Source of the DNA: Terriglobus sp. TAA 43
GTDB lineage: Bacteria; Acidobacteriota; Terriglobia; Terriglobales; Acidobacteriaceae
Reading direction: 5' to 3'
NCBI RefSeq assembly: GCF_000800015.1
Contig: NZ_JUGR01000001.1
Span: 930,001-994,000, forward strand
Length of the DNA: 64,000 nt
Under the pieces are notes generated by a model. That model was not told the DNA's origin. It searched no databases and saw only the letters and a program-made list of their open reading frames with translations. Position 1 is the first letter of the stretch, and the number at the start of each line of letters is the position of its first letter. This document shows positions 34,922 to 44,887 of this stretch, piece after piece. Position numbers and translations under genes: made by a program.

Positions 34922-36398
34922 GCGCAAAGCATCACCACTCGCTGCGGTTTACACGCTACTGAGTGCAATTCGTTATCGCTATCGACTCATCATCTTCGTC
35001 GCCGTCGTCGTATTGGCGGCAGGAGTGACCTATGTGATGAGCATGCCCGATGTCTACCAGGCTTCCACACAGATTCTGGTGAACCCGCAGCGTGTTTCGG
35101 ATAAGTACGTGAACAGTATCGCGACCATGGATGCCAGTGAACGCCTGAATACTTTGAGCCAGCAGATTCTCAGTTCATCGCGTCTGGAAACCATCATGGA
35201 TGAACTTCACCTCTTCCCCAAACTAAGGGAGAAGGTGAGCCGCGACGAACTGATCGCGCGCATGCGGAAGAACATCGGCATTGAGCTGAAACACAACGCG
35301 GAAGGCCTGAGCGCATTCACACTCAGCTATACCGGTGAGTCCGCACAAGAAGTATCGACAGTTGCGAATCGTCTTGCTGCATCCTTCATATCGTGGAACC
35401 TCAAAGACCGCGAGCAGGAAGCAAAAGCTACGACAACATTTCTCGCCAATGAGTTATCGACAACGAAGTCTCAGTTAGATGACCTTGAGGAGCAGCTCCG
35501 TAGTTACAAGATGAAGCACCTCGGAGAGCTTCCTGATCAGCTTGATGCAAACATGCAGACGCTGTCCCGCCTCCAAGTGGAACTGCAAGCAAACACAGAA
35601 GCACAGAGCCGTCTCGATCACGAAGCGCTCCTCACTTCCTCGTTGCCAGACACAAGCCCCCAGCGCTCCTCCGCTCCGGTTACGTCGTCATCGATGCGTC
35701 AGAAGCTTACATCGGACAGATACGCAGCGCAGACGGACCTGGCTGAACTGCACAAGCACTACACGGATAGCTTCCCTGATGTAGGCCGCAAAGAAGCTGA
35801 GATTCGCGCTCTCGACGCGCAAATCGCTGCGTTGCCATCCGATCCCGCTCCATCGGCAACCGCAACCGCCGATTCAGCAACCAGTGCCAATCCTCGGTTA
35901 CAACTGATCCATCGCGACCGCAACCGGCTGCAGGACGAACAGCGCAAGATTCAGAGCTCCATCGGCCGCTATCAGTCCAGGATCGACTCTGCACCCGTGC
36001 ACGAACAAGAGATCTCGCAGCTCCTTCGCGACTACGGTACTGCGCGCGATCACTACCGGGCACTTCTGGAGAAAACCTACTCCGCACAAATGGCCGCGCA
36101 GCTCGAACAGGAACAGCAGAGTGGAAACTTCACCATGCTGGACCAGGCGCGTGTTCCCGACGCTCCAATCGGGCCGAAGCGTATTCCCTTGCTTCTAGGC
36201 GCCTTTTTCTTCGCGATCGCTGCGGGAATTGGAATAGCGCTCCTCGCTGAAACCCTCGATAACACTGTCAAGTCGGAAAACGAACTACGGGATTGTCTGC
36301 CTGAAATTCCTTTGCTGGGAACCACACCGGGAATGCAAACCGTTCCCACGATCCGCAGGAGCCTTCCACAAGCGCGCTTTCTGCTGGGAGGTCAATAA
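34911..36398 (+). CDS. Wzz/GNVR-type chain-length determinant
   Basis: A 495-residue inner-membrane polysaccharide co-polymerase. An N-terminal helix (LIIFVAVVVLAAGVTYVM) and a C-terminal helix (IPLLLGAFFFAIAAGIGIALL) flank a periplasmic part with long coiled coils (about 165-225 and 330-400). It controls chain length together with the kinase that follows. ATG 34911 is used because GGAGG lies six bases upstream; ATG 34899 would add four residues. It overlaps the barrel gene by 11 bases and shares one base with the kinase gene. Confidence 0.9.
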   Translation: MADERKASPLAAVYTLLSAIRYRYRLIIFVAVVVLAAGVTYVMSMPDVYQASTQILVNPQRVSDKYVNSIATMDASERLNTLSQQILSSSRLETIMDELHLFPKLREKVSRDELIARMRKNIGIELKHNAEGLSAFTLSYTGESAQEVSTVANRLAASFISWNLKDREQEAKATTTFLANELSTTKSQLDDLEEQLRSYKMKHLGELPDQLDANMQTLSRLQVELQANTEAQSRLDHEALLTSSLPDTSPQRSSAPVTSSSMRQKLTSDRYAAQTDLAELHKHYTDSFPDVGRKEAEIRALDAQIAALPSDPAPSATATADSATSANPRLQLIHRDRNRLQDEQRKIQSSIGRYQSRIDSAPVHEQEISQLLRDYGTARDHYRALLEKTYSAQMAAQLEQEQQSGNFTMLDQARVPDAPIGPKRIPLLLGAFFFAIAAGIGIALLAETLDNTVKSENELRDCLPEIPLLGTTPGMQTVPTIRRSLPQARFLLGGQ

Positions 36399-37198
36399 TG
36401 ATTTCGCTGTCCCTCAAGCATGAATCTGTGACGCACACACGTCGCGAATTGAAGTTAATCGACGAAGCCGAGATTGCTCAGCTATCGCAGGAGTATATCC
36501 ACGTCGATGATGAAGAATATCTGGATAGTATTCCCCTGTTGGAGGGCGACGGAGCCGACAGCACACAGCAGTATTCCGTATTTCACATCGATCCATACGG
36601 GACGGCCGCAGAGCAGTTTCGCTTGATGCAGCGCCGTCTAAGCAACCTGCGCCCTGCAGGCGGAAGCGTGTTACTTACCAGCCCGGGAATCGGCGACGGT
36701 AAGACCACGAATGCAAACAATCTTGCATGGGCCCTCGCGGAAGCGGGGCACAGCACGTTGTTATTGGAGCTCGATCTTCGCCGTCCTGCATTGCACCGTT
36801 ACCTTCCAGAGAATCCCCCGTACGATTTGAACGATGTTTTGCTGGGCGATGTCTCTGGGCATGCCGCTGTGCGCCGCTTGCATGAGCTTCCACTGTTCTA
36901 TCTGGGAGTCGATAAGCCTGCCGCACGTCCTATTCGTCTACTACGTTCCAAAAAGCTCACTGAACTGATTCGGTGGGCAAATCAGACTTTCTCCTGGGTA
37001 GTCATCGATGGTCCGCCGGTGGTTGGCGTATCAGACGTGGAAGAAATCCTACCCAAAGTAGATCTCGCGCTGATGGTTGTGCGCGAGCGCGGAACACCGC
37101 GTGCGATGTTGGAACGCGCGGCGGAACGAATGGGCGAACGCCTGAACTTTGTGATTTACAACGATGCACTGCTTTCAGATTCATACGGACAAAAGTAA
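36398..37198 (+). CDS. BY-kinase-like ATPase (CpsD/CapB type), separate from Wzz
   Basis: A 266-residue P-loop protein. Walker A is SPGIGDGKTT, Walker A' LLLELDLRRP and Walker B WVVIDGPP, the set used by bacterial tyrosine kinases. It has no membrane part, so it resembles the Gram-positive CapB split arrangement with the Wzz-like protein just upstream as activator. The usual C-terminal tyrosine cluster is missing: only IYNDALLSDSYGQK with two tyrosines is present. The PHP phosphatase at 9812 is the plausible opponent. Confidence 0.88.
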   Translation: MISLSLKHESVTHTRRELKLIDEAEIAQLSQEYIHVDDEEYLDSIPLLEGDGADSTQQYSVFHIDPYGTAAEQFRLMQRRLSNLRPAGGSVLLTSPGIGDGKTTNANNLAWALAEAGHSTLLLELDLRRPALHRYLPENPPYDLNDVLLGDVSGHAAVRRLHELPLFYLGVDKPAARPIRLLRSKKLTELIRWANQTFSWVVIDGPPVVGVSDVEEILPKVDLALMVVRERGTPRAMLERAAERMGERLNFVIYNDALLSDSYGQK

Positions 37199-37233
37199 CG
37201 CCTGAATTAATTATTTCTTGCAAGGAAACCTAT

Positions 37234-40200
37234 ATGAACCTTCACAGAAGTCTTCGTAATCTCTACTTAGTGCTTCTCAGCAGTCTTTTGCTGACGGGCA
37301 TCTTTCTTCTACCTCCGTCTGCATTGGCCCAAAGCCAGGATCTAACCGTTGTTGTTCTGGTGAATTCCTCGAACACAACCGGATACAACACCAACACCAC
37401 TACTCCCGGTACTTATCAGATGGGTCCGGAGAGATACCTCGTCCACCTTCAGGTGCCGTATAAGGTCGTTGACGTCAGCACGACGGCTGCAATCGACCTC
37501 TCGGCCTCGCAGCTCATCATCGCTGGTCACAACGGACTGAACCCCAGCGTTGCATGGCAGAACGCAATCGTTGCTGCTGTGGCAAACGGTACGGGCTTCA
37601 TGAACCTGGATAGCGACACCGGCATCGGCACCCAGACCCATATTCAGACCCTGTTTCACGCTACCGGTGCAACGCTGGGTCAAGCTCAGACCAGCATCAC
37701 CATTCCCGCGGCAGTGCAGGTGGGGGGAGCTCAGGCCCACTACATCGCTGCACTGCAACGGCATTGGCTGAATGATGATCCTGGCGACATCACCTACAAC
37801 TATCACGGCAACGGCGTGACCACGATCGCGTCCAACGCGACGCTCCTGACTGGTGCAACTGGAACCGTTGTTGCGGAACTCGGAACGGATCCGCTGATCC
37901 TCACATCGACTTACGGCCGCGGCAGAATCGTAGACTTTACGACCTACGACTACATGCATGCCGACCGTTTCGGATTTGTGCAGGGCATCGATGATTTGTT
38001 CTGGCGCAGCGTCGTTTGGGCGGCTCGTAAGCCCTTCGTGCTGCGTGGCTATCCTCGCATCGCTGCAATTCAGATGGATGACAACGAAGTTGGCGTCATG
38101 TCCCGCATTCCCGATATGTGGAACACGAGCCTGACAGGCACGGTCGCTTCGGATGGCACGGGCGGCCCATGGATGCCCCAGCTCAATCTGCAGGTTAGCT
38201 CCGTCGCAACTGGAGACACCGACCGTGCGCCGATGATCACCGCCATCAACGCAAACAACCTCCATGCATCGATCCACGGCTTGGATTATGGCTCCGGTGG
38301 CGACATGTACTGGAACCTGACCGTTCCAACCACAGACGCACAGTGGCAAGCAAACGTGGCATCTGCTCTCAGCTGGAAGGCTGGTTCGGGTGGAACAGAT
38401 ACCTTCCCGAAGCTGAGCCGCTCCATGGTTGCTCACTACTGGGATATCTCGGATAACACAGGCTATGAAATGTACAACAGCCTGAACATCCGTTACATCA
38501 CCTCTCCGCAAGCTGCAGGGACATATTACTTTGACTATCCGAAGACGGTAGCGGGACGAACCCCACTCGGACCATTCCGGATATATGAGCAACCTCCCGT
38601 ATATCCGGTCGATTACGACGAGACATTTCCTTTCTTCTACGCCGATGACGTCGTAGTTCACAGCGTTGCTGGAAAACCTGCACAGACCTTTTTCGGTTTT
38701 GCCACACAGGTTGGACAAATGGCAGGACGCTTCACGCGCCCAGACGCACTGTGGCCGAGCTCGACCAACGGTTATACCGTGGCTCAGAGCTTGAATCAAT
38801 GGGAGTACTACATGTGGCATTTCTGGTCGGGCATGGAGCCTGTTCAGATCTACACACATGACGGCAACAACCTTGATCAATCAACGGTCGCTGATCGTCA
38901 GAGCTTCATCTCGCAGCTCTCCACCTGGTTCAAGACCAACAAGGGCACCCACCAGTTCATGGACGGCATGGGTGACTACCTCCGTGCACGTAACCACTCC
39001 CTGCTGAAGAGCGGTACGGTTACACCTTCCACCGTCAGCCTGACCTTCACTGGAGCCGCTACGGATGCAGACGGAAACCTCATCGCCACGAAGAGCTACA
39101 TCTTCTACGGCGACGATGAAGGAACGCTGCTTTCCGTTCCCGGATTCAGCAATGGCGGCACGTATACCTTCACCAATCAGGCACCGCCGACGATGCAGGT
39201 ATCGCCGGAATCGCTGAGCTTCTCGACAAGCGTCGGAACCTCTCCTGCTTCGAAGACGGTCACCGTAACAAACCTGGGTTCGGGAACCTACACCTGGACC
39301 GCAACCAGCAACGCATCGTGGCTCACCACCACACCGACCAGCGGCTCATCGGGCGCGACTGTAACGGTTAAGGTGAGCAGCAACAGCCTGGCAGCGGGCA
39401 CGTATACCGGCACCATCACCGTCAGCTCCACGACAGCCGCTTACAGCCCCTACACCGTAACCGTAACGCTGACGGTCATCCCGACCAACGCCTCGCTGGT
39501 AGGAAGCCCAGCTTCGCTCGCCTTCACGCAGCAGGTTGGTACTACAACCGCATCAGCAGCACAGACCGTCTCCATCACCAACCCAAGCACCACGAATGTG
39601 AATTGGACTGCCACCTCGAGCGCGTCATGGTTGACCGTGACACCTGCAAGCGGTGGTACGCCTGGAACGGTCAGCGCTTCCGTCAAGGCTGGTTCGCTCA
39701 CGGCGGGCAGCTACAGCGGCACGATCACCATCAAGTCGACGTCGCCAGCACTGACCCTCCTGATCCCGGTCACATTCACGGTCACGGCTGCTCCGGTCAC
39801 CATCTCCACCTCTAACCTGAACTCGTGGACGATCTCGCCCCTCGGCGGTCTCACCAACTGGTCCAGCACTGGTTCCGCTCTGAAATATAACGGAGCCGGC
39901 GTGGCGCCCATCTATGCGGGCAGCGCAGCCTGGACTGACTACGACCTGTCGGTCAACATGACGATGCCGGTCTCAAACTATCCTGGTGGTTTCCGCGCTC
40001 GCGTAAACCCAGTCGACGGATCGGGCTATGCACTCTGGTTCTATCCTTCCGACCACACAGTCAACCTGTACAAGGTAGTGAACTGGAACATCTCGAACGG
40101 CTACACGCTGATCGGCACCTACAACTCGTTGGTCTTCGATGCAAATGCACATACCTATCTACTCTCGATGAAGGGCAGCAACCTGACCGTATCGCGAGAT

Positions 40201-41439
40201 GGTGTGCAGCTGTTCACCGCAACCGACTCCACCTATACTTCCGGCCTCGTAGCACTGGATCCTTCCAACCAGGTTGTCTCTTACAACTCGGTGGTTGTCT
40301 CCAATGCAAGCAGCCTGGCAGCAACCCTGGCAGCATCGCCCACATCGTTGACCTTCAGCGCCGTACCGGGTGCAACCGCAACGGCACAGAGTGTCAACCT
40401 CACGTCCACGTCCAGCCTGTCATGGACCGCGTCAACCAACGCGGCATGGCTGACCGCGGCGCCGGTGTCCGGAACCGCTACACCGGCCACAGTTTCAGTC
40501 ACTGCCAGCGCTGCAACCCTGAGCGCGGGCACCTACACGGGAACCCTGACACTGACACCATCGAGTGGCAGCCCAGTACAAATTCCCGTAACGCTGACGG
40601 TCTCGGCTTCACCGAGCGCAGTCATCAATGCTGTCCCCTCTTCTCTCTATCTCTTTAGTCCCGTTGGATCGTCGCCCACTGCCGCAACTGTATCCGTTCA
40701 AAACTCGGGTACCGGAGCGCTGCCGTGGACTGCTACCAGCAATGTTTCCTGGCTCACGCCCTCACCCTCTTCTTCATCTGCTGCTGGAACGTTGACCCTG
40801 ACGCCATCCACAGCGGCTCTGGCAGTGGGAACGGTCATGGGCAACGTTACCCTGAGCTCAACGAATGCCACTACTCCTGTCACCGTTCCTGTGACACTCA
40901 ACATTGGCAATCTATTGTTCCAGGATCAGTTCGCTTCTGGTTCGTCGCAGTGGACAGCGTCGCCGCTCGGCATGGCTTCAAACTGGAGCGTGTCGAACGG
41001 AGCCTTCAACTACAACGGCAACGGCCACACGCAGCAATATGCGGGTAGCCAGACCTGGACGGATTACACAGTATCGGCAGACGTCAAACTCACCAATACC
41101 TCAAACTATCCGGGCGGTCTCCGCGGTCGTGTAAACCTCACGACTGGCGCATCCTACGCTGTTTGGCTCTATCCGGGTGACAACACGATCAAGCTCCTGC
41201 GCTCCACGGCATGGGCAATCGACTCCGACGGTCTGGCTCTTGTGGGACAATCCCCCACCATGTTGCTCGACACAAACAAGCACACCATTCGCCTGCAATT
41301 CGTTGGCAATCAGATCCGGGTGTACTACGACAACACTCTGATCATTTCGGCAACGGACGGCACCTTGACTTCGGGTGGTATCGCACTCGATGTCTCCTCG
41401 CAGCCCATCTCCTTCAGCAATGTAGTTGTTCAACAGTAA
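37234..41439 (+). CDS. large secreted BACON-domain protein, possible NodB-like deacetylase
   Basis: A 1401-residue exported protein. Signal peptide 1-32; residues about 33-650 form an unassigned N-terminal module. In it, QMDDNE (D282/D283), H344 and H348 in LHASIHG, and H401 in MVAHYWD resemble the metal-site layout of divergent polysaccharide deacetylases, preceded by a flavodoxin/GATase-like part; this is inference. Then come two BACON domains (about 655-830), a lectin-like beta-sandwich (855-1020), two more BACON-like domains (1030-1220) and a second copy of the sandwich (1225-1401). ATG 37234 follows AAGGAA. Placed between kinase and DUF2079 genes. Confidence 0.8.
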   Translation: MNLHRSLRNLYLVLLSSLLLTGIFLLPPSALAQSQDLTVVVLVNSSNTTGYNTNTTTPGTYQMGPERYLVHLQVPYKVVDVSTTAAIDLSASQLIIAGHNGLNPSVAWQNAIVAAVANGTGFMNLDSDTGIGTQTHIQTLFHATGATLGQAQTSITIPAAVQVGGAQAHYIAALQRHWLNDDPGDITYNYHGNGVTTIASNATLLTGATGTVVAELGTDPLILTSTYGRGRIVDFTTYDYMHADRFGFVQGIDDLFWRSVVWAARKPFVLRGYPRIAAIQMDDNEVGVMSRIPDMWNTSLTGTVASDGTGGPWMPQLNLQVSSVATGDTDRAPMITAINANNLHASIHGLDYGSGGDMYWNLTVPTTDAQWQANVASALSWKAGSGGTDTFPKLSRSMVAHYWDISDNTGYEMYNSLNIRYITSPQAAGTYYFDYPKTVAGRTPLGPFRIYEQPPVYPVDYDETFPFFYADDVVVHSVAGKPAQTFFGFATQVGQMAGRFTRPDALWPSSTNGYTVAQSLNQWEYYMWHFWSGMEPVQIYTHDGNNLDQSTVADRQSFISQLSTWFKTNKGTHQFMDGMGDYLRARNHSLLKSGTVTPSTVSLTFTGAATDADGNLIATKSYIFYGDDEGTLLSVPGFSNGGTYTFTNQAPPTMQVSPESLSFSTSVGTSPASKTVTVTNLGSGTYTWTATSNASWLTTTPTSGSSGATVTVKVSSNSLAAGTYTGTITVSSTTAAYSPYTVTVTLTVIPTNASLVGSPASLAFTQQVGTTTASAAQTVSITNPSTTNVNWTATSSASWLTVTPASGGTPGTVSASVKAGSLTAGSYSGTITIKSTSPALTLLIPVTFTVTAAPVTISTSNLNSWTISPLGGLTNWSSTGSALKYNGAGVAPIYAGSAAWTDYDLSVNMTMPVSNYPGGFRARVNPVDGSGYALWFYPSDHTVNLYKVVNWNISNGYTLIGTYNSLVFDANAHTYLLSMKGSNLTVSRDGVQLFTATDSTYTSGLVALDPSNQVVSYNSVVVSNASSLAATLAASPTSLTFSAVPGATATAQSVNLTSTSSLSWTASTNAAWLTAAPVSGTATPATVSVTASAATLSAGTYTGTLTLTPSSGSPVQIPVTLTVSASPSAVINAVPSSLYLFSPVGSSPTAATVSVQNSGTGALPWTATSNVSWLTPSPSSSSAAGTLTLTPSTAALAVGTVMGNVTLSSTNATTPVTVPVTLNIGNLLFQDQFASGSSQWTASPLGMASNWSVSNGAFNYNGNGHTQQYAGSQTWTDYTVSADVKLTNTSNYPGGLRGRVNLTTGASYAVWLYPGDNTIKLLRSTAWAIDSDGLALVGQSPTMLLDTNKHTIRLQFVGNQIRVYYDNTLIISATDGTLTSGGIALDVSSQPISFSNVVVQQ

Positions 41440-41453
41440 GGGTCCCTAGAACA

Positions 41454-43367
41454 ATGTCGACCTCGACTATCGCGACAGATTACATCCAAGCTGAAACGAA
41501 CCAGTTCCCGAAGCGACCGGCAATCACATTGCCGGTCGCCCTGGGCGCCGCTTCACTCAGCATCTGGATCTGGCTGGCTTTTCTTCGCCCCATGCACACC
41601 CTTGGTGCGTTGCTAACTGCAATCGTTTTCGCTGTGGCATTCACACTGCTCGCGTATAGTCCTTCTCTCTCCCTGGTCTTTCGTAAGACAACATCTCCAG
41701 CACTGCAGCGCGAACTCGCGCGCTGTGCAGCAGTCTTTGTTTTCCTTCTCTTCTTTGTTCCGGAATACGCAGCCAGAGTTCGCCCGCCCTTTGTGCGTTC
41801 GGCAATATTGCTCGCGATCTTTATCGGTCTGTGGGCCGCGCTCTTCCGCGACAGTCTTAAGGAAGCCGACTCGCAGGACGAGGAAACACCTCGCAACACA
41901 AGCTGGCCCATTCTTGAAGCAGCCGTGCTGCTGGCCGGTCTCACCTATTTCGCAGTCAAGAAGTACTTGGTGTTCGGATACGTTGGCCAGGACCTCGCTT
42001 ACTTCGGCCAGATCATGCACACCACACTGCACGGACACCTCTTCTGGGGCTCCCTGCTGCAGGACGTGCTCTATTCGCACCCTGTCACAACGGATTTCGC
42101 TGGGCATAACTCGCCCATCATGTTCCTGTTCCTACCGTTCTACGCAATCTTCCAGAGCCCGATCACTCTGTTGGTCCTTCGCAACATCACAATGGTCGCG
42201 TGTGCCTATCCCGTGTTCCGCATTGCGAAGTTGTCATCCACGGATCGGGCGGCCCGCATCTGGGCAGTGGCCTTCCTGCTCGTGCCGGTGATCTTTTATC
42301 AGTCCGTCTTTGACTTCTATCCCCTAAGCTTCGTCGCACTGCCCGTGCTGTTCACGATCCTTTACTACCTCGAAGGCAAGTTCCGTCCCTTCACGATTGC
42401 ATTCTTCTTCACCCTGGCGGTGCGAGAAGATCTGGCGCTCTTCGCCGTGTGCCTCGCCGTCGTTGCGCTGGTTCAGCGTAAGTCGATGCGCTGGATTGCA
42501 TTGCCGCTGATCGCAGGCCTCGTATGGGGTGTTCTCTCCTATAAGGTTGTGCTCCCACACGCATTGAACGGAGCATCATTCGTCACCGACGCATGCTTCA
42601 GCCACCTGGGCGCAACCCCCACAGAGATGCTCACCCACGTGTGCAGCAGCCCGCAGACGACCGTTCTGACACGCAATAACATCGTCTATCTCAAACAGCT
42701 TCTGACGCCCACCGGACTCCTTCTTCCGTTCGGCAGTTCGCTCGTCATCGCATCATTCCCCTTCCTGGCCATCAACCTTCTCGCTGGCGCAGGTAAGTGC
42801 ATCACGACTGTTATCTATGCTCAATACTCGGTAGTACCCGCTACGGTACTGTTCATCGCTGCGCTTCTCTTCTCCACCAACAGCAAGAGCAAGTTGGCAA
42901 GCCTCTCGCGGCTTCGCCTCAGCAGCTCGCGCGTAGCTCCGCTGATCACGCTAGCACTGACCGTCGCTACGCTCGCCTTTGCTACTGGAAAGGCACAGTT
43001 CGACGAAATCTCTAAACAGCCATGGGACGCAGAGGCACACAAGGTCGCAGCAATGATTCCTTCGGATGCATCGCTCGCCGCTCCGCGCTATATGCTTCCC
43101 GCAGTTGCTAATCGCGATTGCCTATATCAGACACATCGGCTGTATCAGTACCACCACCCGGTCTATGAGTACCTGGTACTCGATAAGGACTGGGCACATA
43201 TCAACGCAGCCGCTGAATACGAAACTGCCTATCGCCAACTGTTGGCAACGGCTCCGGTCGACCCGCGCTTCCAGGTGATCTATGAGTCGCCCAACTATCT
43301 GGTGTTGCGTGACCCGGCGATGCACGGTGTCGGTTGCTTCCCGAACGCCAACGGGGGACAGCAATGA
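41454..43367 (+). CDS. DUF2079-type polytopic membrane protein (GT-C-like)
   Basis: A 637-residue protein with a dozen or so hydrophobic segments, matching the DUF2079 layout (FGYVGQDLAYFGQIMHTTLHG, HPVTTDFAGHNSPIMFLFLPFYAIF, SVFDFYPLSFVALPVLF, FTLAVREDLALFAV). The family is usually counted with GT-C-fold glycosyltransferases that use polyprenyl-phosphate sugars on the outer side of the membrane; the acidic residues in GQDLAYF and REDLAL would fit. ATG 41454 follows the BACON gene by 14 bases, and it overlaps the flippase gene by ATGA. Confidence 0.82.
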   Translation: MSTSTIATDYIQAETNQFPKRPAITLPVALGAASLSIWIWLAFLRPMHTLGALLTAIVFAVAFTLLAYSPSLSLVFRKTTSPALQRELARCAAVFVFLLFFVPEYAARVRPPFVRSAILLAIFIGLWAALFRDSLKEADSQDEETPRNTSWPILEAAVLLAGLTYFAVKKYLVFGYVGQDLAYFGQIMHTTLHGHLFWGSLLQDVLYSHPVTTDFAGHNSPIMFLFLPFYAIFQSPITLLVLRNITMVACAYPVFRIAKLSSTDRAARIWAVAFLLVPVIFYQSVFDFYPLSFVALPVLFTILYYLEGKFRPFTIAFFFTLAVREDLALFAVCLAVVALVQRKSMRWIALPLIAGLVWGVLSYKVVLPHALNGASFVTDACFSHLGATPTEMLTHVCSSPQTTVLTRNNIVYLKQLLTPTGLLLPFGSSLVIASFPFLAINLLAGAGKCITTVIYAQYSVVPATVLFIAALLFSTNSKSKLASLSRLRLSSSRVAPLITLALTVATLAFATGKAQFDEISKQPWDAEAHKVAAMIPSDASLAAPRYMLPAVANRDCLYQTHRLYQYHHPVYEYLVLDKDWAHINAAAEYETAYRQLLATAPVDPRFQVIYESPNYLVLRDPAMHGVGCFPNANGGQQ

Positions 43368-44887
43368 GTCGTAAGCCAGACTTCATCCGAGACATCGGAA
43401 ATTATCTTGTGGGTCGAGGATCGTTAATCCTCCTTGGATTCGTTACGTTTCCATTGCTCACAAGAGTTCTTCCAGTCGAACAATACGGCATTCTGTCACT
43501 AACATTCCGACTGGTGCTGTTGCTTGTCGTCCTATCGAAGTGTGGCCTCCAGTATTCCGCAGCGCGTTTTTACGACGCATCAAAGTCGGACGTTGCAGGA
43601 CAGCGCAGATTCTACTCGACACTGCTCATTGGACCGACTATCACATCGCTGCTCTTCTCCGCGATTTACATGGCCGTACTCTTTAGCAGCTCGGAGCTGC
43701 GTAGAGACATCCAGCTCTTTCACTGCCTCCTGCTCGCTCCAGTCGCAGTCGTACTTCGCACGCTGCAGTCGATGCTTCTCAGCTTCCTGCGCAACGAAGG
43801 CAGAAGCCGTCTTCACACCATCGTTGAAGTTATGACAAAGGTCACAACGATGGTCGGCCTCATCGCGCTCGCTTTGGCAGGCCAACATCGCGCATTCCCT
43901 GTGGTACTCGCAACCATGACGGCTGAAGCCATCGTAGTTGCAGTTCAACTGGGCGACGTGCTCCGCCGGGGCCTGATTCACCCCACCGCCATCGATTGGG
44001 ATCTCATCCGTACCAGCCTGAAGTTCGGCATGCCTCTCATCGCATACGAACTCTCCAGCCTCGTTCTGGACTCAGCAGATCGCATCATCGTCCAGCGTTA
44101 TATGGGCGATCATTCGCTGGGCCTGTACTCCGCGGCTTATAGCATCTCGGGATATCTGCAGGATGTCGTCATGACTCCTCTGAACCTGGCGCTCTTCCCT
44201 ATCTATATGCGCCTCTGGAACGAAGAGGGTAAAGAAGCGACATCACGCTTCCTCTCCATGTCGCTCTCATGGTTCGTGGTGATCGCGCTCTTCATCACCG
44301 GGCTATCAACGCTCTGCGCAGGCGACGCCCTTGTCTTCCTCGCGTCCACTCGCTTCGCCGGTGCGGAAGGACTGCTCAAGGTACTCGTGCCTGCGCTGAT
44401 GGTCTATGCGCTGCACATCTTCTTCAACGTAGGTCTGGTGTTGCAGAAGCGCACCACCCTGCTTGCAATCATTGTCGTCGTCGCCGCCGCCGTAAACATC
44501 GCAGCCAACTTCGCCTGGATTCCTCGCTACGGATTGATGGGAGCGGCAGCCGCTACGTTCCTCAGCTACGCGGTCATGGTCGGAACACTGATCGTCGTGA
44601 ACCGAGACATTCTGCCTCTGCATGTGAATCCGGCACTTGCCATCAGTGGAGTCGTAGCACTTCTGTGCGCGTACCCACTGCCAACTTTCATCCATTCGCA
44701 GTTGCTCATCGCGCAGCTACTGGGCCGTGCGGCAGCGTATAGCGCAATCTTTGCCGGATGCTTTTTCATCATGTCTTCGGACTTCCGCAAGGCCGTTAAA
44801 AAGGTCATTGCAAAGCTGCCCATTGGCACAATCTCACCGTTGCGTGTTCCTTCGACCGCAGCGACAGGCGAAGGAGGTGCGGAATGA
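43364..44887 (+). CDS. Wzx-type polysaccharide flippase
   Basis: A 507-residue MOP-superfamily transporter with 12-14 transmembrane helices. The N-terminus (DIGNYLVGRGSLILLGFVTFPLLTRVL) and EQYGILSLTFR segment are typical of polysaccharide biosynthesis transporters. It would move undecaprenyl-diphosphate-linked repeat units across the inner membrane. ATG 43364 overlaps the previous stop (ATGA), and its stop overlaps the polymerase start. Confidence 0.92.
   Translation: MSRKPDFIRDIGNYLVGRGSLILLGFVTFPLLTRVLPVEQYGILSLTFRLVLLLVVLSKCGLQYSAARFYDASKSDVAGQRRFYSTLLIGPTITSLLFSAIYMAVLFSSSELRRDIQLFHCLLLAPVAVVLRTLQSMLLSFLRNEGRSRLHTIVEVMTKVTTMVGLIALALAGQHRAFPVVLATMTAEAIVVAVQLGDVLRRGLIHPTAIDWDLIRTSLKFGMPLIAYELSSLVLDSADRIIVQRYMGDHSLGLYSAAYSISGYLQDVVMTPLNLALFPIYMRLWNEEGKEATSRFLSMSLSWFVVIALFITGLSTLCAGDALVFLASTRFAGAEGLLKVLVPALMVYALHIFFNVGLVLQKRTTLLAIIVVVAAAVNIAANFAWIPRYGLMGAAAATFLSYAVMVGTLIVVNRDILPLHVNPALAISGVVALLCAYPLPTFIHSQLLIAQLLGRAAAYSAIFAGCFFIMSSDFRKAVKKVIAKLPIGTISPLRVPSTAATGEGGAE

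Noticed and set aside
37205-37220. TTGCA before the BACON-domain gene as a sigma-54 -12 element
   Set aside because: No GG lies 12 bases upstream, so the geometry fails; the gene is more likely transcribed with the export operon.
37342-38880. 512-codon open frame on the minus strand
   Set aside because: It is antisense to the BACON-domain gene, matches no family and reflects the codon bias of the real gene. The 347-codon frame at 14894-15937 opposite the CLC gene is rejected for the same reason.
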